DNA of 64,000 nt from an uncultured Verrucomicrobiota bacterium (lineage in GTDB: Bacteria > Verrucomicrobiota > Verrucomicrobiia > Limisphaerales > UBA9464), in assembly GCA_903916195.1 (NCBI GenBank), contig CAIWVP010000034.1, forward strand, positions 1 to 64,000, read 5' to 3'. Position 1 is the first letter of the stretch. Each line of letters starts with the position of its first letter. Made by a program: the position numbers and the translations under genes. Below the pieces are notes generated by a model, which was not told the origin of the DNA, did no database searches, and saw only the letters and a list, made by a program, of their open reading frames with translations. Of the stretch, positions 18,117 to 27,399 are shown in pieces.

Positions 18117-19771
18117 TACGGGGTCAGCGGCAGCAGCCATGCGCCGAGCAGCACCAAGGCGAACCCCACGCAGCCCATCAGGCTCATCATCACCGAGGCT
18201 GTCTTCAACGTCTCGGCCTCGGTCATGCCGCTCATCCGGCTGATGATCCAGAAGCCGCTGTCGTTGAGCCACGGGATCGGCTTCGAGCCGCACCCGACGG
18301 CGAGCGCGAGATAGACCGGATGATACGGCAGCGCCGCAGCCGCCGCGAGGGGCGCGACCACGCCCGCGGCGGTGATCATCGCGACGGTGGCGGAGCCCTG
18401 CGCGATCCGCACCAGCGCGGTCACGGCGAAGGCCGCGGTCAGCAGCGCGAAATGCCCGGAGCCGGAGAACGCCGCGAGGCGCGACGCGACGTCCGTCTGC
18501 CGCAATGCCGCGCCGAACGCGCCGCCCGCCGCGGTGATGAGCAGGATCACACCGCCGCTGGCGACCGCCGGGGCCAACGCGTCCTTGAGGATGCGCCAAC
18601 GCCAGCCGTTCTGGCGGACCAGCACCAAGACCGCGATGACCGTCCCGAGCAGCAACGACATCTGGGTCTGGCCGAGGAAGTGGATGGTTCCGGCCCACGC
18701 GGTCGCCGCCGGCGCCGGCGCGAACGCCTTCAGGGATTCGCTCGCCGCGATCAACGAGACCGGCAGGAGGATCGGCAGGACGGACAGACCCAGCGAGGGA
18801 AGCGTGTCCGGCGACCGGACGACCGGCGCAGGCGCGTCGCCTCCACCGTCGTCGCCCACCGGTCGCAGCGGGATGGGCCAGCGGCGGTTCGCCCACCGCG
18901 CATAGGCCAAGCCCACGAGCACGGGCAATCCACCCACCACCAATCCGCCCGCCATCATCGTGCCGACGGACACGCCGAACGCTTGCGCGGCGAAGAGCGG
19001 TCCCGGTGTCGGCGGAACCAGCGAGTGCGCCATCGTCGCGCCGGCCACGATGCTGAGCGTGTAGAGCAGGAAATCCCGGCCCGTGCGCGCGGCCAACCCG
19101 CGGCCCAGCGGCATGAGCAGGTAGAACACCGTGTCGAAGAACACCGGGATGCCGAGCAGGAAACCGCTCAACGCAAACCCTTGCGAGGCGCGCGGCTCAC
19201 CCAAACCGGCTTGGATCCAGCGCACGATGCGGTCCGCCGCGCCGCTCTCGGTCAGGCATTGACCGATGACCGACGCCAGCACGATGAGCAACCCGATCCC
19301 TCGGCAGGTGTCGCCGAAGCCGTCCGCGACCACCTCCAGCGGATGCCGCCGGCTCTGGGCCACCGCGGCCTCCCAAGCGGCCACGGGAGCGAGCCACAGG
19401 TCGTCCGCGGGAAGCTGGGACAGACCCGTGTCGCTCAACCGCCAGACGGCGCGGTCGCCGTCCTGTTGCCGCAGCAGCAAGGCCGTCGCCAACGGGGCCG
19501 GTCCGTCCGCCCGCTGCGTGAACAAACGCACGCGTCCTTCCGCCGGCGGTTTGGATCGGGGCGGGAAGGTGACCTCGCCGCTGGCGACATCCGTGCGCGC
19601 GACTTGGACGGCGCCGGCCCGGAGCGCCTGCCATTGCCGCGCCGGCGCGGGCGTGAGCAAGCAGACGACCAAGGCCCCGGCCACGAGCGAAAGAAACGCA
19701 TGCAGCCGGAAAGCCATCAGGCACGTCACCATGACGGCCGTGCCGGCGAGCACGATGAGCAGGGGGTCCAT
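18116..19771 (-). CDS. GntP-family gluconate/sugar-acid permease
   Basis: Start MDPLLIVLAGTAVMVTCLMAFRLHAFLSLVAGALVVCLL; multiple TM segments; GCGSKPIPWLNDSGFWIISRMSGMTEAETLKT. Confidence 0.85.
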   Translation of the reverse strand: MDPLLIVLAGTAVMVTCLMAFRLHAFLSLVAGALVVCLLTPAPARQWQALRAGAVQVARTDVASGEVTFPPRSKPPAEGRVRLFTQRADGPAPLATALLLRQQDGDRAVWRLSDTGLSQLPADDLWLAPVAAWEAAVAQSRRHPLEVVADGFGDTCRGIGLLIVLASVIGQCLTESGAADRIVRWIQAGLGEPRASQGFALSGFLLGIPVFFDTVFYLLMPLGRGLAARTGRDFLLYTLSIVAGATMAHSLVPPTPGPLFAAQAFGVSVGTMMAGGLVVGGLPVLVGLAYARWANRRWPIPLRPVGDDGGGDAPAPVVRSPDTLPSLGLSVLPILLPVSLIAASESLKAFAPAPAATAWAGTIHFLGQTQMSLLLGTVIAVLVLVRQNGWRWRILKDALAPAVASGGVILLITAAGGAFGAALRQTDVASRLAAFSGSGHFALLTAAFAVTALVRIAQGSATVAMITAAGVVAPLAAAAALPYHPVYLALAVGCGSKPIPWLNDSGFWIISRMSGMTEAETLKTASVMMSLMGCVGFALVLLGAWLLPLTP

Positions 19772-19898
19772 CCCTCGATGACAGCGGAGTGGACGGCGAA
19801 GCTCAAAGCCGAAAGCGTGGAATCCGATGCTTCGGAGCGCGAACCGCGCCGCGTTCCCGGCCATCGGTCGAACGAGCCACCCGCGCGGCAGTTTTCAG

Positions 19899-20003
19899 CG
19901 TGCTGCCGGCGTCCCGCCGGCAGGGCCACCGATGACCCGAAAACATTCGTGCCCGTGCTCGGCTTCGCTACGTCGCCCCTGCCTGCAAGATGCCGGCAGC
20001 ACG
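19899..20003. repeat. REP/BIME-like inverted repeat element
   Basis: CGTGCTGCCGGC (19899-19910) / GCCGGCAGCACG (19992-20003), plus internal perfect hairpin CTGCCGGCG-TCC-CGCCGGCAG (19903-19923). Confidence 0.6.
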
Positions 20004-20053
20004 TTGCCCAAAGAATGGCAGGCGCGGCCACGGGATGTGCCGGCAATCCGTTC

Positions 20054-20081
20054 TTTTGAGCTTTGAGCTTTGAACTTTGGG
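20054..20081. repeat. Heptanucleotide tandem repeat (4 units)
   Basis: TTTTGAG CTTTGAG CTTTGAA CTTTGGG. Confidence 0.7.
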
Positions 20082-20110
20082 CTCCGAACCTAGCGTGCTC
20101 CCACCACTCC

Positions 20111-21844
20111 ATGTCATCCGCCGCGCGCAAACGTCCCGAGGACCTCCGCAGCCATCGCTGGTTCGGTCCCGACGACCTCCGGTCCTTCGGCCACCGCTCG
20201 CGCACGAAGGGCATGGGCTTCGACACCGAGGATTTCGCCGGCAAGCCGGTCATCGCCCTGCTCAACACCTGGAGCGATCTCAACACCTGCCACTCGCATC
20301 TGCGCGAGCGGGCCGAGCAGGTGAAGCGCGGCGTGTGGCAGGCGGGCGGTTTCCCGGTCGAGCTGCCCGTGATGTCGCTGAGCGAGCAGTTCATGAAGCC
20401 GACGTCGATGCTCTACCGGAACCTCACCGCGATGGAGGTCGAGGAGACGTTGCGCTGCCATCCCATCGACGGCGCGGTGCTGATGGGCGGTTGCGACAAG
20501 ACCGTCCCGGCGCTGCTCATGGGCGCGCTGACGATGGACCTGCCCTGCGTCTTCCTGCCGGCGGGCCCGATGCTCAAGGGACGTTGGCGCAACGAGACGC
20601 TCGGCAGCGGCAGCGATGCGTGGAAGTTCTGGGCCGAGCGCTGCGCCGGGAAGATCGGCTGCGACGCCTGGCGCGAGATCGAGGATGGCATCGCCCGCTC
20701 GCCCGGCGTGTGCATGACGATGGGCACGGCGGCCACGATGGCCTGCGTCGTCGAGGCGCTGGGCTTCATCTTCCCCGGGGCGGCGTCCATCCCGGCGGTC
20801 CAATCGGCGCACTCGCGTCTCGCCGTCGCCTGCGGACGGCGCGCCGTCGAGATGGTCTGGCAGGACGTGCGCCCGTCGCGTATCGCCACCCGCGCCGCCT
20901 TCGAGAACGCGGTCACGACGCTGATGGCCATCGGCGGCTCGACCAACGCCATCGTCCATCTGATCGCCCTCGCAGGACGCGCCGGGACGAAGCTCACGCT
21001 CGACGATTTCGACCGCGTCTCGCGGCGCACGCCGCTGCTGGCGGACATGCGGCCGACCGGAAGGTTCCTCATGGAGGACTTCCACGACGCCGGCGGCGTG
21101 CCGGCGCTGCTCGGCCGCATCCGCGACCTGCTCGACCTCGGTTGCCTCAACGTCGTCGGCAAGACCTTGGGCGAGGCCATCGACGGAGCGGAGGTGCTCG
21201 ACGACCAGGTGATCCGGCCGCGCGACGGCGCGTTGGCCTCCGAAGGCGGCATGGCGGTCCTGAGGGGCAACCTCGCGCCCGACGGCTGCGTGATCAAGCA
21301 CCTCGCGGCCGAACCCCGGCTGCGCCAGCACACCGGCCCCGCGCTCGTCTTCCGCGATTATCCCGACCTCAAGGCACGCATCGACCGCGACGACCTGCCG
21401 GTCACGGCGGATTCGGTGATCGTCCTGCAGAACGCCGGCCCGGTCGGCGCGCCGGGGATGCCCGAGTGGGGCATGTTGCCCATCCCGAAGAAGCTGCTGA
21501 AGGCCGGCGTGCGCGACATGGTCCGGCTCTCCGACGCGCGGATGAGCGGCACGAGCTACGGCGCCTGCGTGCTGCACATCGCTCCGGAATCGGCCGCCGG
21601 TGGACCGCTCGCGTGGGTCCAGGACGGCGACTTGATCGAGCTCGACGTCGCCGGACGCCGCCTCCACTGGCACGTCTCCGACGAGGAGATCGCACGCCGT
21701 CGCGCCGCGTGGAATGCGCCCGCACCGCGCTTCGCCCGGGGCTACGGCAAGCTCTTCAGCGAAGAGGTCACGCAGGCCCACGAAGGCTGCGATTTCCGCT
21801 TTCTTCACCACGGTCCGCCGACGCCCGAGCCCGACATCTTCTGA
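20111..21844 (+). CDS. IlvD/Edd-family dehydratase (probable sugar-acid dehydratase)
   Basis: MGGCDKTVPALLMGALTMDLPCVFLPAGPM; GGSTNAIVHLIA; RMSGTSYGACVLHIAPESAAGGPLA. Confidence 0.88.
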   Translation: MSSAARKRPEDLRSHRWFGPDDLRSFGHRSRTKGMGFDTEDFAGKPVIALLNTWSDLNTCHSHLRERAEQVKRGVWQAGGFPVELPVMSLSEQFMKPTSMLYRNLTAMEVEETLRCHPIDGAVLMGGCDKTVPALLMGALTMDLPCVFLPAGPMLKGRWRNETLGSGSDAWKFWAERCAGKIGCDAWREIEDGIARSPGVCMTMGTAATMACVVEALGFIFPGAASIPAVQSAHSRLAVACGRRAVEMVWQDVRPSRIATRAAFENAVTTLMAIGGSTNAIVHLIALAGRAGTKLTLDDFDRVSRRTPLLADMRPTGRFLMEDFHDAGGVPALLGRIRDLLDLGCLNVVGKTLGEAIDGAEVLDDQVIRPRDGALASEGGMAVLRGNLAPDGCVIKHLAAEPRLRQHTGPALVFRDYPDLKARIDRDDLPVTADSVIVLQNAGPVGAPGMPEWGMLPIPKKLLKAGVRDMVRLSDARMSGTSYGACVLHIAPESAAGGPLAWVQDGDLIELDVAGRRLHWHVSDEEIARRRAAWNAPAPRFARGYGKLFSEEVTQAHEGCDFRFLHHGPPTPEPDIF

Positions 21845-21848
21845 ACCT

Positions 21849-22772
21849 ATGGACACACGCCCCGTCACCACCGCCCGTCTCGCCGCTTCCGTCGTCGCCG
21901 TGCCGCCGCTCGCCCGCGATGCCGATGGGTGCATCTCCGCCGCCGAGAACGCCAAGATCATCCGCCACATCGAGGCCGGCGGCGTCGACACGCTGCTCTA
22001 CGGCGGCAACGCGATCCTCTACCACATCCGTCCCAGCGAATACGCCGGCATGCTGACGATGCTCGCCGGAGCGGCCGCGAAGGACACCTTGGTCGTGCCG
22101 TCCGCGGGCCCGTCCTACGGCGTGATGATGGACCAGGCCGAGGTGCTGCGGGACTTCGAGTTCCCGACGGTGATGGTCCTGCCGCACCAAGGCCTGAACA
22201 CCTTCGCGGGGGTCGAGACCGGACTGCGGCGCTTCGCGCAGAAGCTCGGCAAGCCGATCGTCGTCTACGTGAAGCAGGAGGGCTACGTGACGCCGAAGGA
22301 AGTCGCGCGGCTGGTCGCCGACGGCGTGGTCTCGTGGATCAAGTACGCCATCGTCCGCCCCGATCCGGCGGAGGACCCCTTCCTCAAGGACCTGGTCGGC
22401 CTCGTGCCGCCGTCGCTCATCGTGAGCGGTATCGGCGAGCAACCTGCCATCGCCCATGTGCGCGGCTTCGGCCTCACGGGCTTCACCAGCGGTTGCGTGT
22501 GCGTCGCGCCGGCGTTGTCGCAGAAGATGCTGCTGGCCATGCGCGCCGGGGACTGGGCGGAGGCGGAGCGGATCCGCGGGATCTTCAGACCGCTGGAAGA
22601 CCTGCGGAACGCGATCAACCCCGTGCGGGTGCTGCACGAGGCCGTACGCCTCGCCGGAGTCGCGGACACCGGCACGATCCTTCCGCTGCTGAGCCCGCTC
22701 GACGAGACCCAGCGCGCGACCGTCGCCTCGGCGGCGAAGGCGTTGCTCTCGCAACCTGGCGCGACGGTCTGA
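21849..22772 (+). CDS. DapA/dihydrodipicolinate synthase-family aldolase
   Basis: IEAGGVDTLLYGGNAILYHIRPSEY; class I aldolase fold features; 5 bp after the dehydratase. Confidence 0.8.
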   Translation: MDTRPVTTARLAASVVAVPPLARDADGCISAAENAKIIRHIEAGGVDTLLYGGNAILYHIRPSEYAGMLTMLAGAAAKDTLVVPSAGPSYGVMMDQAEVLRDFEFPTVMVLPHQGLNTFAGVETGLRRFAQKLGKPIVVYVKQEGYVTPKEVARLVADGVVSWIKYAIVRPDPAEDPFLKDLVGLVPPSLIVSGIGEQPAIAHVRGFGLTGFTSGCVCVAPALSQKMLLAMRAGDWAEAERIRGIFRPLEDLRNAINPVRVLHEAVRLAGVADTGTILPLLSPLDETQRATVASAAKALLSQPGATV

Positions 22773-22802
22773 CGACGCGACGACGCGACGGCGCGACGAC
22801 GC
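22771..22802. repeat. Octanucleotide tandem repeat (4 units)
   Basis: GACGACGC GACGACGC GACGGCGC GACGACGC between convergent genes. Confidence 0.7.
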
Positions 22803-22818
22803 GGAGCCGGGCCGCGCC

Positions 22819-24021
22819 TCAAGCCGTCACGCGGAGCAGCGAACCGCCGCGCGCGAGATGGCGCCGCTGCAGCTCGTCGATGGCGTCGACGACCAGCGAC
22901 TGCGACATCTCGTGCACCTCGAAGCCCTGGCCGATGGCGCGGAGGAGCGTGATGGTGAGCTCGCCGCCGAGATGCTCGCGGAACTCCTCCAGCCCGGCGA
23001 CGACCAGCAGTTGGCCGGTCTCGTCCTCATGCAGGAGCTCGCCGGCGAAGAGGTCGAAGCCGAGCCGCTCCAACAGCACCAGCACGCGCTCCGCGTCGGC
23101 CGCGCCGAGGAACCCCCGGGAGCGCGCGTAGACGACATCGAGAGCGACCCCGACGGCCACGGCCTCGCCGTGGCGGAGCCGGTATTCGGAAAGCTGCTCC
23201 AGCTTGTGGGCGGCCCAATGGCCGAAATCGAGCGGACGCGCGCTGCCCATCTCGAACGGATCACCGTTGCCCGCGATGTGGTCGAGGTGCAGCTCGGCGC
23301 TGCGGAAGATGAGACGCTGCATCGCCGCGGGTTCGAACGCGGCGAGCGCGGCGGCGTCCTGCTCCATCCGGGCGAAGAACGCGGCGTCGCGGATGCAGGC
23401 GACCTTCACCGCCTCGACGTAGCCGGCGCGCTTGTCGCGCGGCGGGAGCGTCTCCAGCAGCTTGAAGTCGTTGATCACCGCGAACGGCGGCGTGAAGGTG
23501 CCGACGAAGTTCTTCTTCCCGAACGCGTTGATGCCGTTCTTCACGCCCACGCCTGAATCGTCCTGCGCCAAGGTCGTGGTGGGGAGCCGGACCAGCCGGA
23601 CGCCACGGTGCGCGGTCGCCGCGGCGAGGCCCACCATGTCGAGCAGCGCGCCGCCGCCGATGGCGAGCACGTAGTCGTGCCGGTCGATGTGGAACCGCTC
23701 GATGAGCGCGTGGATCTCGGAGACGCGGAAGTAGGCGTTCTTCACCGGCTCGCCGCCGATGATGAGCACCGGCGGGCAGACGAGCAGGGTGGAGTCGGCG
23801 CGGGCCGCGAACCACGCCTCGATCCGCGCGACCAATCCGGGCGCCGCCTGTGCAAGCGCCTCGTCGACGACGACCAACGCCTTGGCCCGGCGTCCGAACG
23901 GCACCGGCCGCCCCTCGACGAGCACGTCGGCGAGCAGCACGTTTTCCAGCGAGAACACGTCGTGCGTAAAATGCACTTGGTGCCGCCAGCGGACTTCGAT
24001 GGTGCGTTCCAGGGTGGGCAT
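22819..24021 (-). CDS. 3-dehydroquinate synthase-family protein (possibly EboD-like rather than canonical AroB)
   Basis: VLAIGGGALLDMVGLAAATAHRGVRLVRLPTTTLAQDDSGVGVKNGINAFGKKNFVGTFTPPFAVINDFKLLETLPPRDKRAG. Confidence 0.82.
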   Translation of the reverse strand: MPTLERTIEVRWRHQVHFTHDVFSLENVLLADVLVEGRPVPFGRRAKALVVVDEALAQAAPGLVARIEAWFAARADSTLLVCPPVLIIGGEPVKNAYFRVSEIHALIERFHIDRHDYVLAIGGGALLDMVGLAAATAHRGVRLVRLPTTTLAQDDSGVGVKNGINAFGKKNFVGTFTPPFAVINDFKLLETLPPRDKRAGYVEAVKVACIRDAAFFARMEQDAAALAAFEPAAMQRLIFRSAELHLDHIAGNGDPFEMGSARPLDFGHWAAHKLEQLSEYRLRHGEAVAVGVALDVVYARSRGFLGAADAERVLVLLERLGFDLFAGELLHEDETGQLLVVAGLEEFREHLGGELTITLLRAIGQGFEVHEMSQSLVVDAIDELQRRHLARGGSLLRVTA

Positions 24022-24112
24022 CGGACAGATCGTTGCGGTCGGACGGGGCAGGGCCGGGATTATTTGATCAGGTTCCAAGAACCGCACCGGAAGCCAGGGC
24101 GGCGGAAAACAG

Positions 24113-24138
24113 GCACGCCCGGCCGAGGCCGGGCGTGC
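24113..24138 (-). terminator. Rho-independent-like terminator downstream of the ThuA-DUF1080 gene
   Basis: GCACGCCCGGCC-GA-GGCCGGGCGTGC perfect 12-bp arms; minus strand followed by CTGTTTTCC; 22 nt past the stop. Confidence 0.6.
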
Positions 24139-24160
24139 TGGGAAATGCGGAACCGCGGGA

Positions 24161-25531
24161 TCAATCCAACCGCTGGATGCGGATGTTGCGGAAGCCGGCC
24201 GCACCATGGTCGCCCTGGAGCAGGATCGGACCCGGCTTGTCGTTGTCGTCGTCGAGGTGGCCGCCGGTGCCGTGGGAGACCGGGACGTTGTCGTGGACCT
24301 TCACGCCGTTGAGGATGTAGGTGACCTTGTCGCCCACCATGCGCGCCTCGCCCTGCTGCCATTGGCCGGCCTTGCGGGCCGCCGGGACGGCGCAGGACGC
24401 AACGTTGTACAGGTCGCCGTTCAGGCCCTTGGCATGGCCGTCCTTGTTGGCGTTGTCGAAGATCTGCAGCTCGTAGCGGCCGCGGAGATAGAAGCCGGAG
24501 TTGGACCCGGGCGGCACCTGGTACTCAAAGCGCACGACGAAGTCCTTGTACTTCTCCTCGGTGTGGATGTCGGTGCCGTGCTCGCCCTTGCCGAGCGTGT
24601 TCACGAGCATGCCGTTCTGGACGCTCCACGACTTCGGTCCTTCGGCGCGGCGGTACTTCCAGCCGTTCATCGTCTTGCCGTCGAAGAGCAGCTTGAAGCC
24701 GGCCTTCTTCTCGTCCGCGGAGATGCTGTTCGCGGTGTCGGTCGGCTTGCCCGAGCCCTTCTCGAGGCCGAGCGCCCACTTGATGCCGCCCAAGATGTGC
24801 TGTTGGTAGAGCGCGCTGGTCCAGACGTCCTCGCGGTGGCCGAGCGAGGTGTAGAAGACCTTGCCGCCGTGGCCGACATCCTTGGACCAAGCGATGGGAT
24901 AATCCCCCGGGGCGAGCGTCTGCGGATGCTTGTCGAGCGTGAGCAGCCCGTGGACGCGATCACGGTGCCAGCTGGCGTCGGTGAACTCGTAGATCTCGTC
25001 GAAGATGGTGTAGACGGGCCCGAGGTGTTTGGTGGCCGGATGGCTCGGGTCCTGGTTGTAGGCGTCCACCTGCACCTGGGCGCCATGGGTCTTGAACTCG
25101 GCGCCGAGCAGGTCGATGAACGGTTGGTGGCGGGCGGCCCCGTCGAAGGTATCGCTACACGAGTGCATGCCGATCAAGGCGTGGCCGTTCTCGACCCACT
25201 TGATGAAGCCGTCCTTGTCGGGGATCGCGAGGTTGCCGGTCGTGTTGGCGAAGATGACGGCGTCCACCTGCGCCAGCTTGGCGAGGGTCATCTTCTCCAT
25301 CACGTCGGAGTCGTCCTGGCCCTTCTTGGCATCGCCGCCGCCCCGCACGTAGTCCACGACCGTGAACGCGCCGCTGGTCTCGCCCAGGGTGGCGATGACG
25401 TTCTCGGCGGTGGCGATGGAGCTGTGGCGGAAACCTTTCGTGGCGGTGACGACAAGGACCTTCTTGGGCGCGGCTTCGGCGGCGATCGATCCGACGGCGA
25501 CGAGCGCTGCGGTGAGGAGACGGAGTTTCAT
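24161..25531 (-). CDS. ThuA domain fused to DUF1080 (3-keto-disaccharide hydrolase-like) secreted protein
   Basis: ThuA: KVLVVTATKGFRHSSI ... LIGMHSCSDTF; DUF1080: FKLLFDGKTMNGWKYR ... NSGFYLRGRYELQIFDN. Confidence 0.85.
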   Translation of the reverse strand: MKLRLLTAALVAVGSIAAEAAPKKVLVVTATKGFRHSSIATAENVIATLGETSGAFTVVDYVRGGGDAKKGQDDSDVMEKMTLAKLAQVDAVIFANTTGNLAIPDKDGFIKWVENGHALIGMHSCSDTFDGAARHQPFIDLLGAEFKTHGAQVQVDAYNQDPSHPATKHLGPVYTIFDEIYEFTDASWHRDRVHGLLTLDKHPQTLAPGDYPIAWSKDVGHGGKVFYTSLGHREDVWTSALYQQHILGGIKWALGLEKGSGKPTDTANSISADEKKAGFKLLFDGKTMNGWKYRRAEGPKSWSVQNGMLVNTLGKGEHGTDIHTEEKYKDFVVRFEYQVPPGSNSGFYLRGRYELQIFDNANKDGHAKGLNGDLYNVASCAVPAARKAGQWQQGEARMVGDKVTYILNGVKVHDNVPVSHGTGGHLDDDNDKPGPILLQGDHGAAGFRNIRIQRLD

Positions 25532-25696
25532 GGCGTGATGCGTGTTTCTGGATGCGTGACGACGCGAGCGCACTGGCGAACGCGGGGACACATCCATTTA
25601 GCCGCTCTGCCCGATGCTGCGGCAAGCTGCGAGTTGGCGACGAGCGCGATCCGTAGCGATCGGATGGAATTCCGGCCCCCGATGGCCGGCACGGGC

Positions 25697-26635
25697 TCAC
25701 GACAGGCGGTCGATCGTGTGGCCGGCGAGGAACTGCTCGGCGGTCATGCGTCGGCCGCCCTCGGGCTGGACCTCGGTCAGGCGCAGCGCGTCTTCACCGC
25801 ACGCGACCACCAGCCCCGCCTTGTCCGCCGCTAGGAGCGTCCCAGGCGCTCCACATCCGGCAACGGGCAACGCCACGTGGACCTTGAGCAGCTTCGCCTT
25901 GGGCCCGGAGGGGATATGGCAGAACGCTCCCGGCCACGGCGTGAACGCCCGGATGCGCGCCGCCAAGGTCCGCGCCGGCCGCGTCCAGTCGAGACGTCCG
26001 TCCTCCTTGGTCACCTTGCGCGCGTAGGTGACGCCTTCCGCGGGCTGGGGCCGCGGGACGATCTCGCCCGCGAGATAGGCGGGCAAGGTGTCGACGAGCA
26101 GCTCGCCGCCGAGCCGGGCCAGGCGGTCGTGCAGGGTCTGGCCGGTGTCGGCGTCGCTGATCGGCGTGCGTGCGATCGAGACGACCGGACCGGTGTCGAG
26201 TCCGGCCTCCATCCGCATCAAGGTGACGCCCGTCTCCGCGTCGCCGTCCGCGATGGCCCACTGGATCGGCGCCGCGCCGCGCCAGCGCGGCAGGATCGAG
26301 GTGTGGACGTTCAGGCAGCCGTGGCGCGGGATGTCGAGCAGGGCCTGCGGCAGGATCTGGCCGTAGGCGGCGACGATGATGAGATCGGGCGCCAGCGCGC
26401 GGAGCTGGTCGAGGAACGCCGGGTCGCGGGCCTTCTCCGGTTGCAGCACCGGCAAGCCACGTGCGAGCGCCTCGATCTTCACCGGCGGTGGCTGGAGCTG
26501 GAGATCGCGGCCCTTCGGTCGGTCCGGTTGGGCGACGACCGCGACGACAGGGAACCGGTGATCGTCCGCCAAAGTGGCCAAGACCTCGCGGGCCAGGTCG
26601 GGCGTGCCCATGAAGATGATCCGGAGCGGAATCAT
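25697..26635 (-). CDS. fmt: Methionyl-tRNA formyltransferase
   Basis: LRIIFMGTPDLAREVL; LNVHTSILPRWRGAAPIQWAI. Confidence 0.93.
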   Translation of the reverse strand: MIPLRIIFMGTPDLAREVLATLADDHRFPVVAVVAQPDRPKGRDLQLQPPPVKIEALARGLPVLQPEKARDPAFLDQLRALAPDLIIVAAYGQILPQALLDIPRHGCLNVHTSILPRWRGAAPIQWAIADGDAETGVTLMRMEAGLDTGPVVSIARTPISDADTGQTLHDRLARLGGELLVDTLPAYLAGEIVPRPQPAEGVTYARKVTKEDGRLDWTRPARTLAARIRAFTPWPGAFCHIPSGPKAKLLKVHVALPVAGCGAPGTLLAADKAGLVVACGEDALRLTEVQPEGGRRMTAEQFLAGHTIDRLS

Positions 26636-26720
26636 TGGGACATGTCGATTGTTGCTGATCCGATGGGGCCGGCCCGGGCGCCGGAAAATCCGCGACGCCC
26701 AGCGGGAGGCCGGGGTGGGG

Positions 26721-27356
26721 TCAGGCGTTCGGCTTGACCGCGAAGGTGGTGTTGCCGTCGCTCACCGCGGGCTTGGGGACGCGGGCGACGATCTTGAGGA
26801 TGTCGAGCAGGACGTGGAGCGGTTCCTGGGTGGAATCAATCTGGTGGATCAGCTCCTCCGGGTAGCACTCGAGCACGGCGCGGGTCTCACGCTTATAGGT
26901 CTCGAGGCGGGCGCGGATCGTCTCCACATTGGCGTCGTCGAGACGGTTTTCGCGGAGGGCGCGGCGCTGGAGGCGGTTGATCAGCTTGTCCATCGCCGGG
27001 CAGAACAGGTTGAAGACGGCCTTCACCTCGATCAACTCGGTCATGATCCGGGCTTGGTTCGGGTTCCGCGGGATGCCGTCGAGCAACAGGGTGTCCGCCT
27101 CGGGATTGAATCGGCCGGCGGCGATGAAGCCGCTGATCGAGTTGTGCCAGAGCTCGATGGTGGGCTCGTCGGGGACGAGCTGGCCCTTGGAGGCGTACTC
27201 GACGAAGACGCGGCCGAGGGGCGAATCGACGCGCAGGTTGCGGAAGGCGTCGCCGCAGGAGAAGTGGATGAAGTTCGGGACCTGGCCGAGGATCTTGCCC
27301 TGGGTGCCTTTGCCGGCTCCAGGTGCCCCGAACAGCAGGATGGCGCGATATCTCAT
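26721..27356 (-). CDS. Adenylate kinase-family nucleoside monophosphate kinase
   Basis: LLFGAPGAGKGTQGKILGQVPNFIHFSCGDAFR; LLLDGIPRNPNQA. Confidence 0.85.
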   Translation of the reverse strand: MRYRAILLFGAPGAGKGTQGKILGQVPNFIHFSCGDAFRNLRVDSPLGRVFVEYASKGQLVPDEPTIELWHNSISGFIAAGRFNPEADTLLLDGIPRNPNQARIMTELIEVKAVFNLFCPAMDKLINRLQRRALRENRLDDANVETIRARLETYKRETRAVLECYPEELIHQIDSTQEPLHVLLDILKIVARVPKPAVSDGNTTFAVKPNA

Positions 27357-27399
27357 GGGTGGCGTTGGGAGCTTTCGGGCCGCGCCGGGACAGGCTCGA

